Part shown: piece after piece, positions 1 through 5,977 of the stretch
Layout: every line of letters starts with the position of its first letter
How positions within the stretch are numbered: the first letter of the stretch is position 1
Assembly: GCA_036787815.1 (NCBI GenBank)
Contig: DAIQOP010000051.1
Coordinates: 1 to 18,181 of the forward strand
Length of the DNA stretch: 18,181 nt
Direction of reading: 5' to 3'
Source: DATBAK01 sp036787815
GTDB lineage: Bacteria; Actinomycetota; Acidimicrobiia; IMCC26256; PALSA-610
The notes under the pieces: model-generated
What the model was told of the DNA's origin: nothing
Seen by the model: the letters and a program-made list of their open reading frames with translations, nothing else
Database searches by the model: none
Position numbers and translations under genes: made by a program

Positions 1-208
1 CCACGATCGGACGATTCAACCGCAACGCACCCGTCGAACCGAAGAACCGCGCGTCACCGAACGAGAAGATCCCACCATCGCTCGCCACCAACCAGTACCC
101 GCGCCCCGACGACGACGACGCCATCCCCACGATCGGACGATTCAACCGCAACGCACCCGTCGAACCGAAGAACCGCGCGTCGCCGAACGAGAAGATCCCA
201 CCGTCGCT
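1..208 (-). repeat. 126-nt direct repeat inside the repeat-protein gene
   Basis: Positions 1-82 and 127-208 are nearly identical; by eye they differ at two bases. The period is 126 nt, exactly 42 codons. Each copy encodes the segment from SDGGIFSFGDARFF to LRLNRPIV. The remaining third of each unit has diverged. More copies probably continue past the left edge. Confidence 0.9.
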
Positions 209-454
209 TCCCACCGACCAGTACCCGTGACCCGACGGCGTCGCGGCCACGCCGACGATCGGCATCTTCAGCGCGAGCGCGCCGGTGGATCCGTAATACG
301 AAGCGTCACCGAACGCGTAGACGTCCTGCACCTGCACGCCGACCGCGTGTGCCGTCGTCGGTGCGAAGGCGAGCGCGAGCACCGCTGCCGACGACATCGG
401 GAGCAGGAGCAGAGCGAGAACGGAGAGCCGTCGCCGACGCGACCGGGGAGTCAA
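2..454 (-). CDS. Secreted 42-aa-repeat protein, N-terminal part (runs off left edge)
   Basis: This is the N-terminal part of a probably exported protein whose C-terminus lies beyond the left edge. From the TTG start the protein has a basic n-region (TPRSRRRR), a long hydrophobic stretch (LSVLALLLLPMSSAAVLALAF) and a likely signal-peptidase site after TTAHA. Repeat units of 42 residues follow at once (VYAFGDASYYGSTGALALK, then DGGIFSFGDARFFGSTGALRL twice), with linkers of the GYWLVASDGG type. I chose TTG at 454 because a TACCGT box lies 9 nt upstream and it gives a clean signal peptide. An in-frame ATG at 496 would add 14 residues before the basic region and has no clear ribosome site. The same repeat occurs in the genes at 11019 and 17359. 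The repeat resembles a beta-propeller blade, but I do not know a proven function. Coding is certain; the start is moderately sure. Confidence 0.8.
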   Translation of the reverse strand, partial: MTPRSRRRRLSVLALLLLPMSSAAVLALAFAPTTAHAVGVQVQDVYAFGDASYYGSTGALALKMPIVGVAATPSGHGYWSVGSDGGIFSFGDARFFGSTGALRLNRPIVGMASSSSGRGYWLVASDGGIFSFGDARFFGSTGALRLNRPIV

Positions 455-463
455 GAGAATCCA

Positions 464-469
464 ACGGTA
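464..469 (-). promoter_or_regulatory. -10 box (TACCGT) of the left repeat-protein gene
   Basis: On the minus strand TACCGT fits the actinobacterial TANNNT -10 pattern and sits 9 nt before the TTG at 454. That spacing would give a leaderless or nearly leaderless transcript. No convincing -35 is visible. It agrees with six other genes in this window. Confidence 0.4.
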
Positions 470-532
470 GACGCGATCCGCCGTCGGCCTCCACATCCCT
501 GTCACCGCAACGAATCTGACCGCTCGACGCGC

Positions 533-1432
533 TCAGCCGACGGCGGCGAGCACCTCGACGGCCGGGACGAAGAAGAACGAACCCGTCACCGGTCTCGTGA
601 ACGAGACGAGGCGGTCGGAGAGGCCGTCGCCGCTCGTCCCGAACATGCGACTCAACATGATCGCGAAGCGATCCAGATCCGCGCTGAACGCGATGAAGTA
701 CAACCCGAGCTCCGCGACCGTGCCGAACGGGACACTGCGGCGGAAGATCTCGAGCTCCTCACCGTCGTCGCCGTCGACGACGACGCGCGCGATGTGCGCG
801 GTCGGCGGTTTGACATCGTCGGCGAGCTCGACGCTGTCGGGCTTGGTGCGCCCGATCACGCCCTCCTGCTCGCTCACTTCGAGCGCGTGGAACGCCGCGA
901 GATCGTGCACCCACCGCATCGCGATCACGAAGCTGCCGCCCGCGCCGATCTCGCCTTCGGGTATCACCGCGACGTCGTGGGCCTCCGCGACCGGCGGGTT
1001 CTCGGTGCCGTCGATGAAGCCCGTGAGGTCGCGACTGTCGCGATAGGCGAAACCCGGATGCTCGAGCGCGAGCTCGGCGACGGGCGCGAGCTCCGCCACG
1101 ACCGCGCGCGCGGCATCGAGCACGATGTCGTGCCCGGTTCCGTGCAGCCACACCCAGATGTCGCGCTGGGTCGCGGGCGCGACTCCGCCGGGCCCGTCGA
1201 TCGCGGCGAACGATCGCAGCGCCGGCGGTGCCGCGTCGGGAGCGATCCGGCGCAACAGATCGGCACCGAAACCGACGACGACGTTGAGACCGCCCGCGGT
1301 GACGGTCGGTTCGCGGAGCCGGCCCAACGCGGCGCGGATCGCGTCGACCGACGCGTCGTCGACGACCGAGAACTCGAGCTGGTAGTGGGCGCGGGTGCCC
1401 TGGGCGAAGATCCCCTGCTGCGCGACGGCCAT
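533..1432 (-). CDS. DyP-type heme peroxidase (class B, YfeX-like)
   Basis: A dye-decolorizing peroxidase: it would bind heme b and oxidise substrates with hydrogen peroxide. The protein has 299 residues, normal for class B. The family signature GxxDG is present as GFIDGTENP with the distal Asp at D141. The proximal heme-ligand His is H213 in TAHIARV, and the distal Arg lies in IFRRSVPFG (R231/R232). The C-terminus carries the expected SGDGLSDRLVSFTRPVTGSF region. No signal peptide or Tat motif is seen, so it is probably cytosolic or carried by a partner such as an encapsulin; no encapsulin gene lies in the window. The start at ATG 1432 is preferred over an in-frame TTG at 1441, because a TAGGGT -10-like box ends 8 nt before the ATG and overlaps the TTG position. 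The gene stands alone on the minus strand. Confidence 0.93.
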   Translation of the reverse strand: MAVAQQGIFAQGTRAHYQLEFSVVDDASVDAIRAALGRLREPTVTAGGLNVVVGFGADLLRRIAPDAAPPALRSFAAIDGPGGVAPATQRDIWVWLHGTGHDIVLDAARAVVAELAPVAELALEHPGFAYRDSRDLTGFIDGTENPPVAEAHDVAVIPEGEIGAGGSFVIAMRWVHDLAAFHALEVSEQEGVIGRTKPDSVELADDVKPPTAHIARVVVDGDDGEELEIFRRSVPFGTVAELGLYFIAFSADLDRFAIMLSRMFGTSGDGLSDRLVSFTRPVTGSFFFVPAVEVLAAVG

Positions 1433-1440
1433 GGCCGCCA

Positions 1441-1446
1441 ACCCTA
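1441..1446 (-). promoter_or_regulatory. -10 box (TAGGGT) of the DyP peroxidase gene
   Basis: TAGGGT on the minus strand lies 8 nt before ATG 1432, consistent with a leaderless transcript. The -35 region would fall inside the 12-bp tandem repeats at 1455-1501. No TTGACA-like hexamer is seen there. Confidence 0.4.
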
Positions 1447-1454
1447 CGCGCGAC

Positions 1455-1501
1455 GCCCGGTCGTCGGCCCGGTCGTCGGCCCGGTCGTCGGCCCGGTCGT
1501 C
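1455..1501. repeat. 12-bp tandem repeat, about 3.9 copies
   Basis: The unit GCCCGGTCGTCG is repeated perfectly at 1455, 1467 and 1479. A fourth copy at 1491 differs only at its last base, which creates the stop codon of the upstream acyltransferase gene. The array fills most of the 67-bp gap between that stop and the DyP peroxidase start, and covers where the peroxidase -35 element would be. Confidence 0.95.
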
Positions 1502-3569
1502 ACCGCCGCGCGACGTGGGCGAGCGCGAGCACGCGCGGTAGCAACCACGACACGAGGAGGTTGGCCGCGGGTCCCTGGAAGTGCCGGCCGTCGCCCCGCA
1601 ACGTGATCCCGTTGAGCTTGGTCAGGCACTTCCCGCCGGGGCAGATGTACGCGTCGAGATCGAGGTACCGGGCCCGCGGTTCGGACGCCACGACCGCGCG
1701 CAGCAGGCGGTTGAGGCAGTCGACGTCGCGGCCGTACGCGGCCGGCACCGCGATCCCCGCGCCGATGTCGATGAACCGGGGTGGATGCACGATGGACACG
1801 ACGACCACGGGCGCACCGGTGGCCGAGAGCGCGGCGATCGACCGCCGGGCGCCCGCCTCGTACCACGGCGCGAAGGCCGCGTCGCAGGGGCCCACGTAGG
1901 TGCCGGTACCGATGTCGTACTCGTTCACCATCGGCCCGCCGACGAGCAGCACCGAGACGTCGGGCCCGAACGCGCGGATCGCCGCGCTCGAATCGGCGAT
2001 GCACGCCGGATAGGTGGGAGCGGGGTCGCCACCGGCGTCACGTTCGTGCACCGGCTCGACGAGCGGGCACCCGAGGTGCGAGCGATTGAGCGTGACGACG
2101 CGTTCCTCCACCTGATGCTCGTCGAGGGCGGCGCCGATGAAGCACCCGACCGAGTCGCCGACCACGAGGATCTTCGGCTGACGGATGCGGCCGACGCTCT
2201 CGACCGCGGGCAACGCGCGGTCCGCCTCGCAGGTGTTGGTGAGCCGCGACCAGTCGCCCGGCGGGAGGAACGAACGGACGTCTGTGCCGGGCGAGATCTC
2301 GGCCGTCGCCCGTGGCCACCCGCGCCCGGCCGACACGCCGGGGCCCGACACGGGATTCCCCGGAACCGCGACGTGGGTGGTGACCACCAGGGCACCGACG
2401 ATCAGCACCGTCGCGGTTCCGAGCGCGACGAACGCGCGGCTCGGCCGGAGCGCGCCCGCGCGGATCGGGTGCTCGACGAGCGCGTACGACAGGATCGCGA
2501 CGGCCGTGCTCACGACCACTCGCGTGCCCAGCAACGGGTAGCCCGACAAGCCGGTGCGCGCGTGCGTGAGGACGAGATAGATCGGCCAGTGGAACAGGTA
2601 GAGGCCGTAGGAGATCAGCCCCGCGCCCACCAACGGCGGGAGCGCCAGCACCTTCGCGATCGGACCGCGCTCGGGGTGCGCGGCCGCGGCGATGACCACG
2701 GTCGCCGCGAGCCCGCACAGCAGCAGCGGCCCGCGGTAGAGGGCGAGCCCGTCGCCCGACTGGTGTGTCCACGCGTACGCCAGGTACGCGCTGCCCGCGA
2801 TCCCGACGCCCTCGAGCGCGATGCGCGCCCGGCGCGAGGTGACGGTGCCCCACAGGGCGACCGCGGCCGCGAGCGACGCGCCCATGAGCAACGCGGGCGC
2901 GCGCGACTGCGTGCCGTAGTACAAGATCCGTTGATCGACCTGCCGCAGCGCGGCGACGACTGTGAAGGCCGCGCACGCCGCGCCGAGCACGAGCGCGACG
3001 CCGAGGACCGCTCTGGCCGAACGCCGGATCGAGAGCACCGCGACGACGACCAGCGGCCAGACCGCGTAGAATTGCTCTTCGATCGAGAGCGACCACGTGT
3101 GCTGGAACGCCGACGGCGAGCGGAAGATGTCCCAGTAGCTCTGCTTCGAGACGATGTCGCGCCAGTTGGCGAAGTAGAAGAGCGTCGCGATGCCGTCCCA
3201 ACGGATGCGCGGTAACTCCGACGGGTGGGCCCATACCGCGGCGTAGATCGCGACGCCCGCCAGCGCGAGACCCATCGCCGGGAGCAATCGTCGGGCCCGC
3301 CGTTCGTAGAAGCGCGGGAGGCGCACCCGACCGTGATCGCGGTGCTCGACGAGCAGGAGCGAAGTGATCAGGAAGCCCGAGAGCACGAAGAAGAGGTCGA
3401 CGCCGAGATATCCGCCGCGCAACCGGCCGTCGTGGAACAGCAGCACCGCGAGCACCGCGACGCCGCGCAGACCGTCGAGCGCGGGCACCCGCGTGAGGTG
3501 GACGCCGCCCGCGGTGCGGCTCGCGGGCTCCGCTCCTTCGCTTCGCGCCACGTCGAGGCCGTCGGCCAC
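1500..3569 (-). CDS. Membrane acyltransferase (acyltransferase-3/OafA-like) with C-terminal SGNH domain
   Basis: This integral membrane O-acyltransferase has 689 residues. Family knowledge: the membrane part brings an acyl group across the membrane and the SGNH domain transfers it to an envelope glycan such as O-antigen, peptidoglycan or another polysaccharide. Visible features are LDGLRG at about 31-36, the conserved His in LLFHDG (H46), GVDLFFVLSGFLI at 56-68, WSLSIEEQFYAVWP, and some ten hydrophobic segments to about residue 400. The C-terminal domain has the SGNH block-I motif GDS at about 471-473 and the block-V DxxH as DGRH at about 660-663. The GTG at 3569 was chosen because GGAGGA lies 6 nt upstream and a TAGCGT box lies further up; the longer TTG start at 3602 would overlap that box. 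A paralogue lies at 6595-8634. Confidence 0.93.
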   Translation of the reverse strand: MADGLDVARSEGAEPASRTAGGVHLTRVPALDGLRGVAVLAVLLFHDGRLRGGYLGVDLFFVLSGFLITSLLLVEHRDHGRVRLPRFYERRARRLLPAMGLALAGVAIYAAVWAHPSELPRIRWDGIATLFYFANWRDIVSKQSYWDIFRSPSAFQHTWSLSIEEQFYAVWPLVVVAVLSIRRSARAVLGVALVLGAACAAFTVVAALRQVDQRILYYGTQSRAPALLMGASLAAAVALWGTVTSRRARIALEGVGIAGSAYLAYAWTHQSGDGLALYRGPLLLCGLAATVVIAAAAHPERGPIAKVLALPPLVGAGLISYGLYLFHWPIYLVLTHARTGLSGYPLLGTRVVVSTAVAILSYALVEHPIRAGALRPSRAFVALGTATVLIVGALVVTTHVAVPGNPVSGPGVSAGRGWPRATAEISPGTDVRSFLPPGDWSRLTNTCEADRALPAVESVGRIRQPKILVVGDSVGCFIGAALDEHQVEERVVTLNRSHLGCPLVEPVHERDAGGDPAPTYPACIADSSAAIRAFGPDVSVLLVGGPMVNEYDIGTGTYVGPCDAAFAPWYEAGARRSIAALSATGAPVVVVSIVHPPRFIDIGAGIAVPAAYGRDVDCLNRLLRAVVASEPRARYLDLDAYICPGGKCLTKLNGITLRGDGRHFQGPAANLLVSWLLPRVLALAHVARR

Positions 3570-3575
3570 CCGCAC

Positions 3576-3607
3576 TCCTCCGACCCGTTCGGGAATGGCC
3601 AACGCTA
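3576..3607 (-). promoter_or_regulatory. -10 box and Shine-Dalgarno of the first acyltransferase gene
   Basis: On the minus strand TAGCGT (3607-3602) fits a -10 element and GGAGGA (3581-3576) is a strong ribosome site 6 nt before GTG 3569. The -35 position, about 17 bp further upstream, now falls inside the left end of the mobile element, so the native -35 was separated by the insertion. Confidence 0.5.
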
Positions 3608-3610
3608 TGC

Positions 3611-3618
3611 GGTCGGTG
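3611..3618. repeat. Target-site duplication, left copy
   Basis: GGTCGGTG directly abuts the left inverted repeat and recurs exactly at 4902-4909 beside the right one. A flanking C (3610 and 4901) makes a 9-bp reading possible. A duplication of 8-9 bp fits the IS1 family. Confidence 0.9.
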
Positions 3619-3641
3619 GGTAGTGGCTCAGTCTGAGCTTG
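3619..3641 (+). repeat. Left terminal inverted repeat
   Basis: It begins GGTAGTGGCTCAGT and then continues with two mismatches (positions 15-16), GAGCT, one mismatch and G, compared with the complement of 4879-4901. Its end merges with the TTGACG -35-like hexamer at 3639-3644. Confidence 0.9.
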
Positions 3642-3666
3642 ACGTTCGCGCGGCTCCGCCTACCCT
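3639..3666 (+). promoter_or_regulatory. Inward promoter at the left end of the element
   Basis: TTGACG (3639-3644), a 16-bp spacer and TACCCT (3661-3666) form a good sigma-70-type promoter pointing into the element. The -10 ends 7 nt before GTG 3674, so the zinc-ribbon mRNA would be leaderless. The -35 overlaps the inner edge of the inverted repeat. Confidence 0.6.
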
Positions 3667-3673
3667 GAGGAGC

Positions 3674-3820
3674 GTGCCGAAATACGAAGAGTGCCCAGAC
3701 TGTGGGCAGATGACTCTGAAGATCACCGGGGTTCCGGTCGTCATCGACCAGGGGGACATTCCGCCGATCGTACGCACGTCATGTATCAACCCCGACTGCC
3801 CGAGCGTCCGAGGTTCCTGA
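3674..3820 (+). CDS. Small four-cysteine zinc-ribbon protein (passenger of the element)
   Basis: A 48-residue ORF that I do not recognise. It carries two cysteine pairs, ECPDCG (C7, C10) and SCINPDCP (C37, C42), the spacing of a small zinc ribbon. Between them lies a beta-rich segment, LKITGVPVVIDQGDIPPIVR. GTG 3674 was chosen because a TTGACG/TACCCT promoter ends 7 nt upstream; an earlier in-frame start at 3623 lies inside the inverted repeat and is upstream of the promoter. The last residues (VRGS) may already be read from the junction with transposase DNA. The ORF is in a different frame from the transposase remnant and does not resemble the IS1 InsA zinc finger, so it is probably cargo, or a host-gene fragment captured by the element. 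That it is translated is likely; its function is unknown. Confidence 0.55.
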   Translation: MPKYEECPDCGQMTLKITGVPVVIDQGDIPPIVRTSCINPDCPSVRGS

Positions 3821-4415
3821 TGGCGACGTGTGGACGTGGACCGCACTCGACGCCGACACGAAGCTCATCCCGTCATGGCTGGTCGGTGAGCGCACCACGC
3901 CCGACTGCTACGAGTTCCTGCGCGACCTTCGCTCGCGGTTGCTTCCTGGTCAGCGCATCCAGTTGACCAGCGACGGGTTCGGTTCGTACCCGCCCGTCGC
4001 GGATGCCCTCTGGCGCGGGAACATCAACTACATGCAGGTCATCAAGGAGTACAAGAACGCCGGAACCGAAGAAGCTCGTCGTTACTCGCCGGCAACCTGC
4101 ACCAGCGTGCAGAAGAACGCCATCATGGGCGACCCCGACCCGCGCTCCGCGAACACGTCGTACGTGGAACGGCAGAACCTCACGATGCGCATGGGGATGC
4201 GCCGCTTCACCCGGTTGACCAACGGGTTCAGCAAGAAGATCGAGAACCACGCCCACGCCGTGAGCCTGCACTTCATGCACTACAACTTCGCCCGCCCGCA
4301 CAAGACACTCACGAAGCGTTACGGGAAGCCGACCACGCCCGCGATGGCCGCAGGGGTCGAGACTCAGCCGTGGTCGGTCTCCCAGCTCTGCGAACTGCTG
4401 GAATCTGCGGCATGA
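3819..4415 (+). pseudogene. IS1-family transposase, N-terminally truncated
   Basis: Reading from 3819, the protein matches the C-terminal two thirds of the IS1-family DDE transposase common in bacteria, with the landmarks DVWTWTALDADTKLIPSWLV, LTSDGFGSY (second catalytic Asp), SYVERQNLTMRMG (catalytic Glu), RFTRLTNGFSKK and HYNFARPHKTL. The family normally has about 100 more residues before this point. They include the DNA-binding helix-turn-helix and the first catalytic Asp, in an ELDEIWAF-type motif; none of this is encoded upstream. The frame is open back only to 3720 and that part is not transposase-like. The first ATG/GTG in frame is GTG 3828. The remnant is intact to its TGA stop with no further frameshift, so the loss looks like one deletion or replacement at the 5' end. 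Confidence 0.88.
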
Positions 4416-4455
4416 CAAACCGCATGTGCGAAGTCTGGACCGCGGAACTACTCGA

Positions 4456-4851
4456 CTACGGAACAGACGGCGCGCCGTGCGCATTCTCAGGAGCAACCCC
4501 GTTCATGTTGCTCACGACCTGCTGGACCTCGCCGTCCGACGCGACCTCGTAGACGTTGTAAGCGCCAGGCTTTCCGGTCCAGCACCACGCCGCGGCGTTC
4601 GTGGGCGGGAGTTTCGGGAACCGGTGGATCTGCGCTGGTCCTCGTGTCCCGATCGTCGTCTTGCGGAAGTCGGCCACGGACGTCACCCAACTGCTCACGA
4701 GATGGCCGGGGACGTAGCGGCGGCAGATGTAGTCGGCGTTCAGCCTCGTGCCTTCACCGTTCCACGCAGTGGTTTGGCTACTGCTATGGCTGCCGTGTGA
4801 GCACCCTGCCAGCACGACCACGACTAGGACCAGGATTCGGCGCATCCCCAT
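4456..4851 (-). CDS. Small lipoprotein (passenger of the element)
   Basis: A 131-residue lipoprotein, convergent with the transposase remnant and wholly inside the element. The N-terminus MGMRRILVLVVVVLAGC is a short, typical lipoprotein signal with lipobox LAGC and the lipidated cysteine at residue 17. A Ser/His-rich linker (SHGSHSSSQTT) follows, then a domain of about 100 residues with two cysteines (C43 in YICRRY, C90 in AWCWTG) that could form a disulfide outside the cell. I do not recognise the domain. ATG 4851 was chosen because a TACGGT box ends 8 nt upstream; a second ATG two codons later is possible. The start lies about 50 bp from the right end of the element and transcription runs inward from the right inverted repeat, which argues that the gene moves with the element. 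Confidence 0.75.
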   Translation of the reverse strand: MGMRRILVLVVVVLAGCSHGSHSSSQTTAWNGEGTRLNADYICRRYVPGHLVSSWVTSVADFRKTTIGTRGPAQIHRFPKLPPTNAAAWCWTGKPGAYNVYEVASDGEVQQVVSNMNGVAPENAHGAPSVP

Positions 4852-4859
4852 CAGACGAA

Positions 4860-4888
4860 ACCGTACGCCCGAAGGTTCCCAGCTCGAA
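4860..4888 (-). promoter_or_regulatory. Inward promoter at the right end of the element
   Basis: On the minus strand TTCGAG (4888-4883), a 17-bp spacer and TACGGT (4865-4860) form a promoter with a weak -35 inside the inverted repeat. The -10 ends 8 nt before ATG 4851, so the lipoprotein mRNA would be leaderless. It mirrors the arrangement at the left end. Confidence 0.5.
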
Positions 4889-4901
4889 CTGAGCCACTAC
4901 C
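4879..4901 (-). repeat. Right terminal inverted repeat
   Basis: Read on the minus strand it begins GGTAGTGGCTCAGT, identical to the left end for 14 bases and matching 20 of 23 positions overall. Confidence 0.9.
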
Positions 4902-4909
4902 GGTCGGTG
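4902..4909. repeat. Target-site duplication, right copy
   Basis: GGTCGGTG follows the right inverted repeat directly and is identical to 3611-3618. Confidence 0.9.
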
Positions 4910-4928
4910 CGCCGGGGCGTCGGTTGGC

Positions 4929-4934
4929 TAGCGT
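4929..4934 (+). promoter_or_regulatory. -10 box (TAGCGT) of the aldo/keto reductase gene
   Basis: TAGCGT ends 6 nt before ATG 4941 and no Shine-Dalgarno is present, so a leaderless transcript is likely. The -35 position falls close to the right target duplication, so the insertion may also have changed this promoter. Confidence 0.5.
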
Positions 4935-4940
4935 GCCCGG

Positions 4941-5933
4941 ATGCGCGTCTCCCACCTCGGCCGGCTCGAGGTCTCGTGCATCGGGCTCGGTTGCATGGGG
5001 ATGTCGCAGTCGTACGGCGCACCCGAGGATCGTGACGAGGTCGAGTCGATCGCCACGTTGCACCGCGCGCTCGATCTCGGTTGCACCTTCATCGACACCG
5101 CCGACGCGTACGGGGCCGGCGCGAACGAGGAGTTGGTCGGCCGCGGCCTGGCCGGCCGGCGCGACGAGGTGGTGCTGGCGACGAAGTTCGGCCTCCTCCC
5201 CGGCCCCGGCACGAGCCGCGGCTCCCCCGCCGGCATCGACGGCAGCCCGCAGCACGTGCGCGCGTCGATCGACGCGTCGCTCCGGCGTCTGGGCGTCGAC
5301 CACGTCGACCTCTGGTACCTGCATCGCCTCGACCGGCGGGTGCCGATCGAGGACACGGTCGGCGCGATGTCGGAAGCGGTCACGGCCGGCAAGGTCGGGC
5401 ACCTCGGGCTCTCGGAGGTGTCGGCGGCCACGCTGCGCCGCGCCCACGCGACCCACCCGATCGCCGCGGTGCAGAGCGAGTGGTCGTTGTGGACCCGCGA
5501 CCCGGAGACGAGCGTGCTGCCGACGTGCCGCGAGCTCGGCGTCGGGTTCGTGCCCTTCAGCCCACTCGGACGCGGGCTCCTCTCGGGTGAGCTGCGCAGC
5601 CCCGACGACTTCCCCGAATCCGACTCGCGTCGCGCGCTGCCCCGATTCCAGGGGGAGAACTTCGCGCGCAACCTCGACCTCGCGGCCAAGGTGCGCGAGC
5701 TCGCGTCGGCGAAGGGCGCGACGGCGTCGCAGCTCGCGCTCGCGTGGTTGCTCGCGCAGGGATCCGACATCGCACCGATCCCGGGCACGAAGCGCCGTAC
5801 CCGTCTGGAGGAGAACCTCGGCGCCGCGACGCTCGAGCTCTCGGCCGCCGACCTGCGCGCCATCGACGCGGTGTTCCCAGCCGACGCCGCGTCGGGTGAT
5901 CGCTACGCCGACATGAGCCACATCGACCGCTGA
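4941..5933 (+). CDS. Aldo/keto reductase
   Basis: A 330-residue NADPH-dependent oxidoreductase of the aldo/keto reductase superfamily, with a (beta/alpha)8 barrel and cytosolic. The catalytic tetrad is complete: D52 and Y57 in FIDTADAYG, K82 in LATKFG, and H128 in WYLHRL. The cofactor-binding C-terminal part is seen as PIPGTKRRTRLEENLGA. GLGCMGMS near the N-terminus and VPFSPLGRGLLSG are typical of the YhdN/IolS-like branch. The substrate cannot be told from sequence. The length is normal for the family. The gene stands alone on the plus strand; before the element inserted it was divergent from the acyltransferase at 1500-3569. The start is set by the TAGCGT box 6 nt upstream. Confidence 0.95.
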   Translation: MRVSHLGRLEVSCIGLGCMGMSQSYGAPEDRDEVESIATLHRALDLGCTFIDTADAYGAGANEELVGRGLAGRRDEVVLATKFGLLPGPGTSRGSPAGIDGSPQHVRASIDASLRRLGVDHVDLWYLHRLDRRVPIEDTVGAMSEAVTAGKVGHLGLSEVSAATLRRAHATHPIAAVQSEWSLWTRDPETSVLPTCRELGVGFVPFSPLGRGLLSGELRSPDDFPESDSRRALPRFQGENFARNLDLAAKVRELASAKGATASQLALAWLLAQGSDIAPIPGTKRRTRLEENLGAATLELSAADLRAIDAVFPADAASGDRYADMSHIDR

Positions 5934-5935
5934 CG

Positions 5936-5952
5936 CGCGGCACTGCGCCGCG
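5936..5952. terminator. Possible hairpin terminator between convergent genes
   Basis: CGCGGC (5936-5941) pairs with GCCGCG (5947-5952) over a 5-nt loop, 3 bp after the aldo/keto reductase stop and in the gap between two convergent genes. There is no T-tract on either strand, so this is only suggestive. Confidence 0.3.
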
Positions 5953-5977
5953 GGGCACTTCGAGCGAGGGCCGGGGC

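Larger units (their letters stand above)
3619..4901. mobile_element. IS1-family-like element with truncated transposase and two passenger genes
   Basis: The element is 1283 bp and is bounded by terminal inverted repeats starting GGTAGTGGCTCAGT. By eye 20 of 23 positions match between 3619-3641 and the complement of 4879-4901. An identical 8-bp duplication flanks both sides. The IR start fits the GGTxxTG pattern of IS1 ends, and the interior holds the C-terminal part of an IS1-type DDE transposase. It also holds a zinc-ribbon ORF behind the left end and an inward-facing lipoprotein gene behind the right end. The intact duplication shows that this whole unit, or a parent of it, inserted here, between the divergent acyltransferase and aldo/keto reductase genes. 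It cannot be autonomous as it stands. The element name is unknown to me. Confidence 0.88.

Noticed and set aside
1581..3215. Plus-strand open frame of about 544 codons opposite the first acyltransferase
   Set aside because: Composition-driven shadow without domains.
3674..4415. Programmed frameshift joining the zinc-ribbon ORF to the transposase, as in IS1 InsA-InsB
   Set aside because: A +1 shift, not the -1 shift of IS1, would be needed; no A-run slippery site is present, and the joined protein would still lack the first catalytic Asp.
4416..4455. Terminator between the transposase remnant and the lipoprotein gene
   Set aside because: A TGCGG/CCGCA 5-bp stem with a 9-nt loop is possible near the stop but partly overlaps the coding end and has no T-run.
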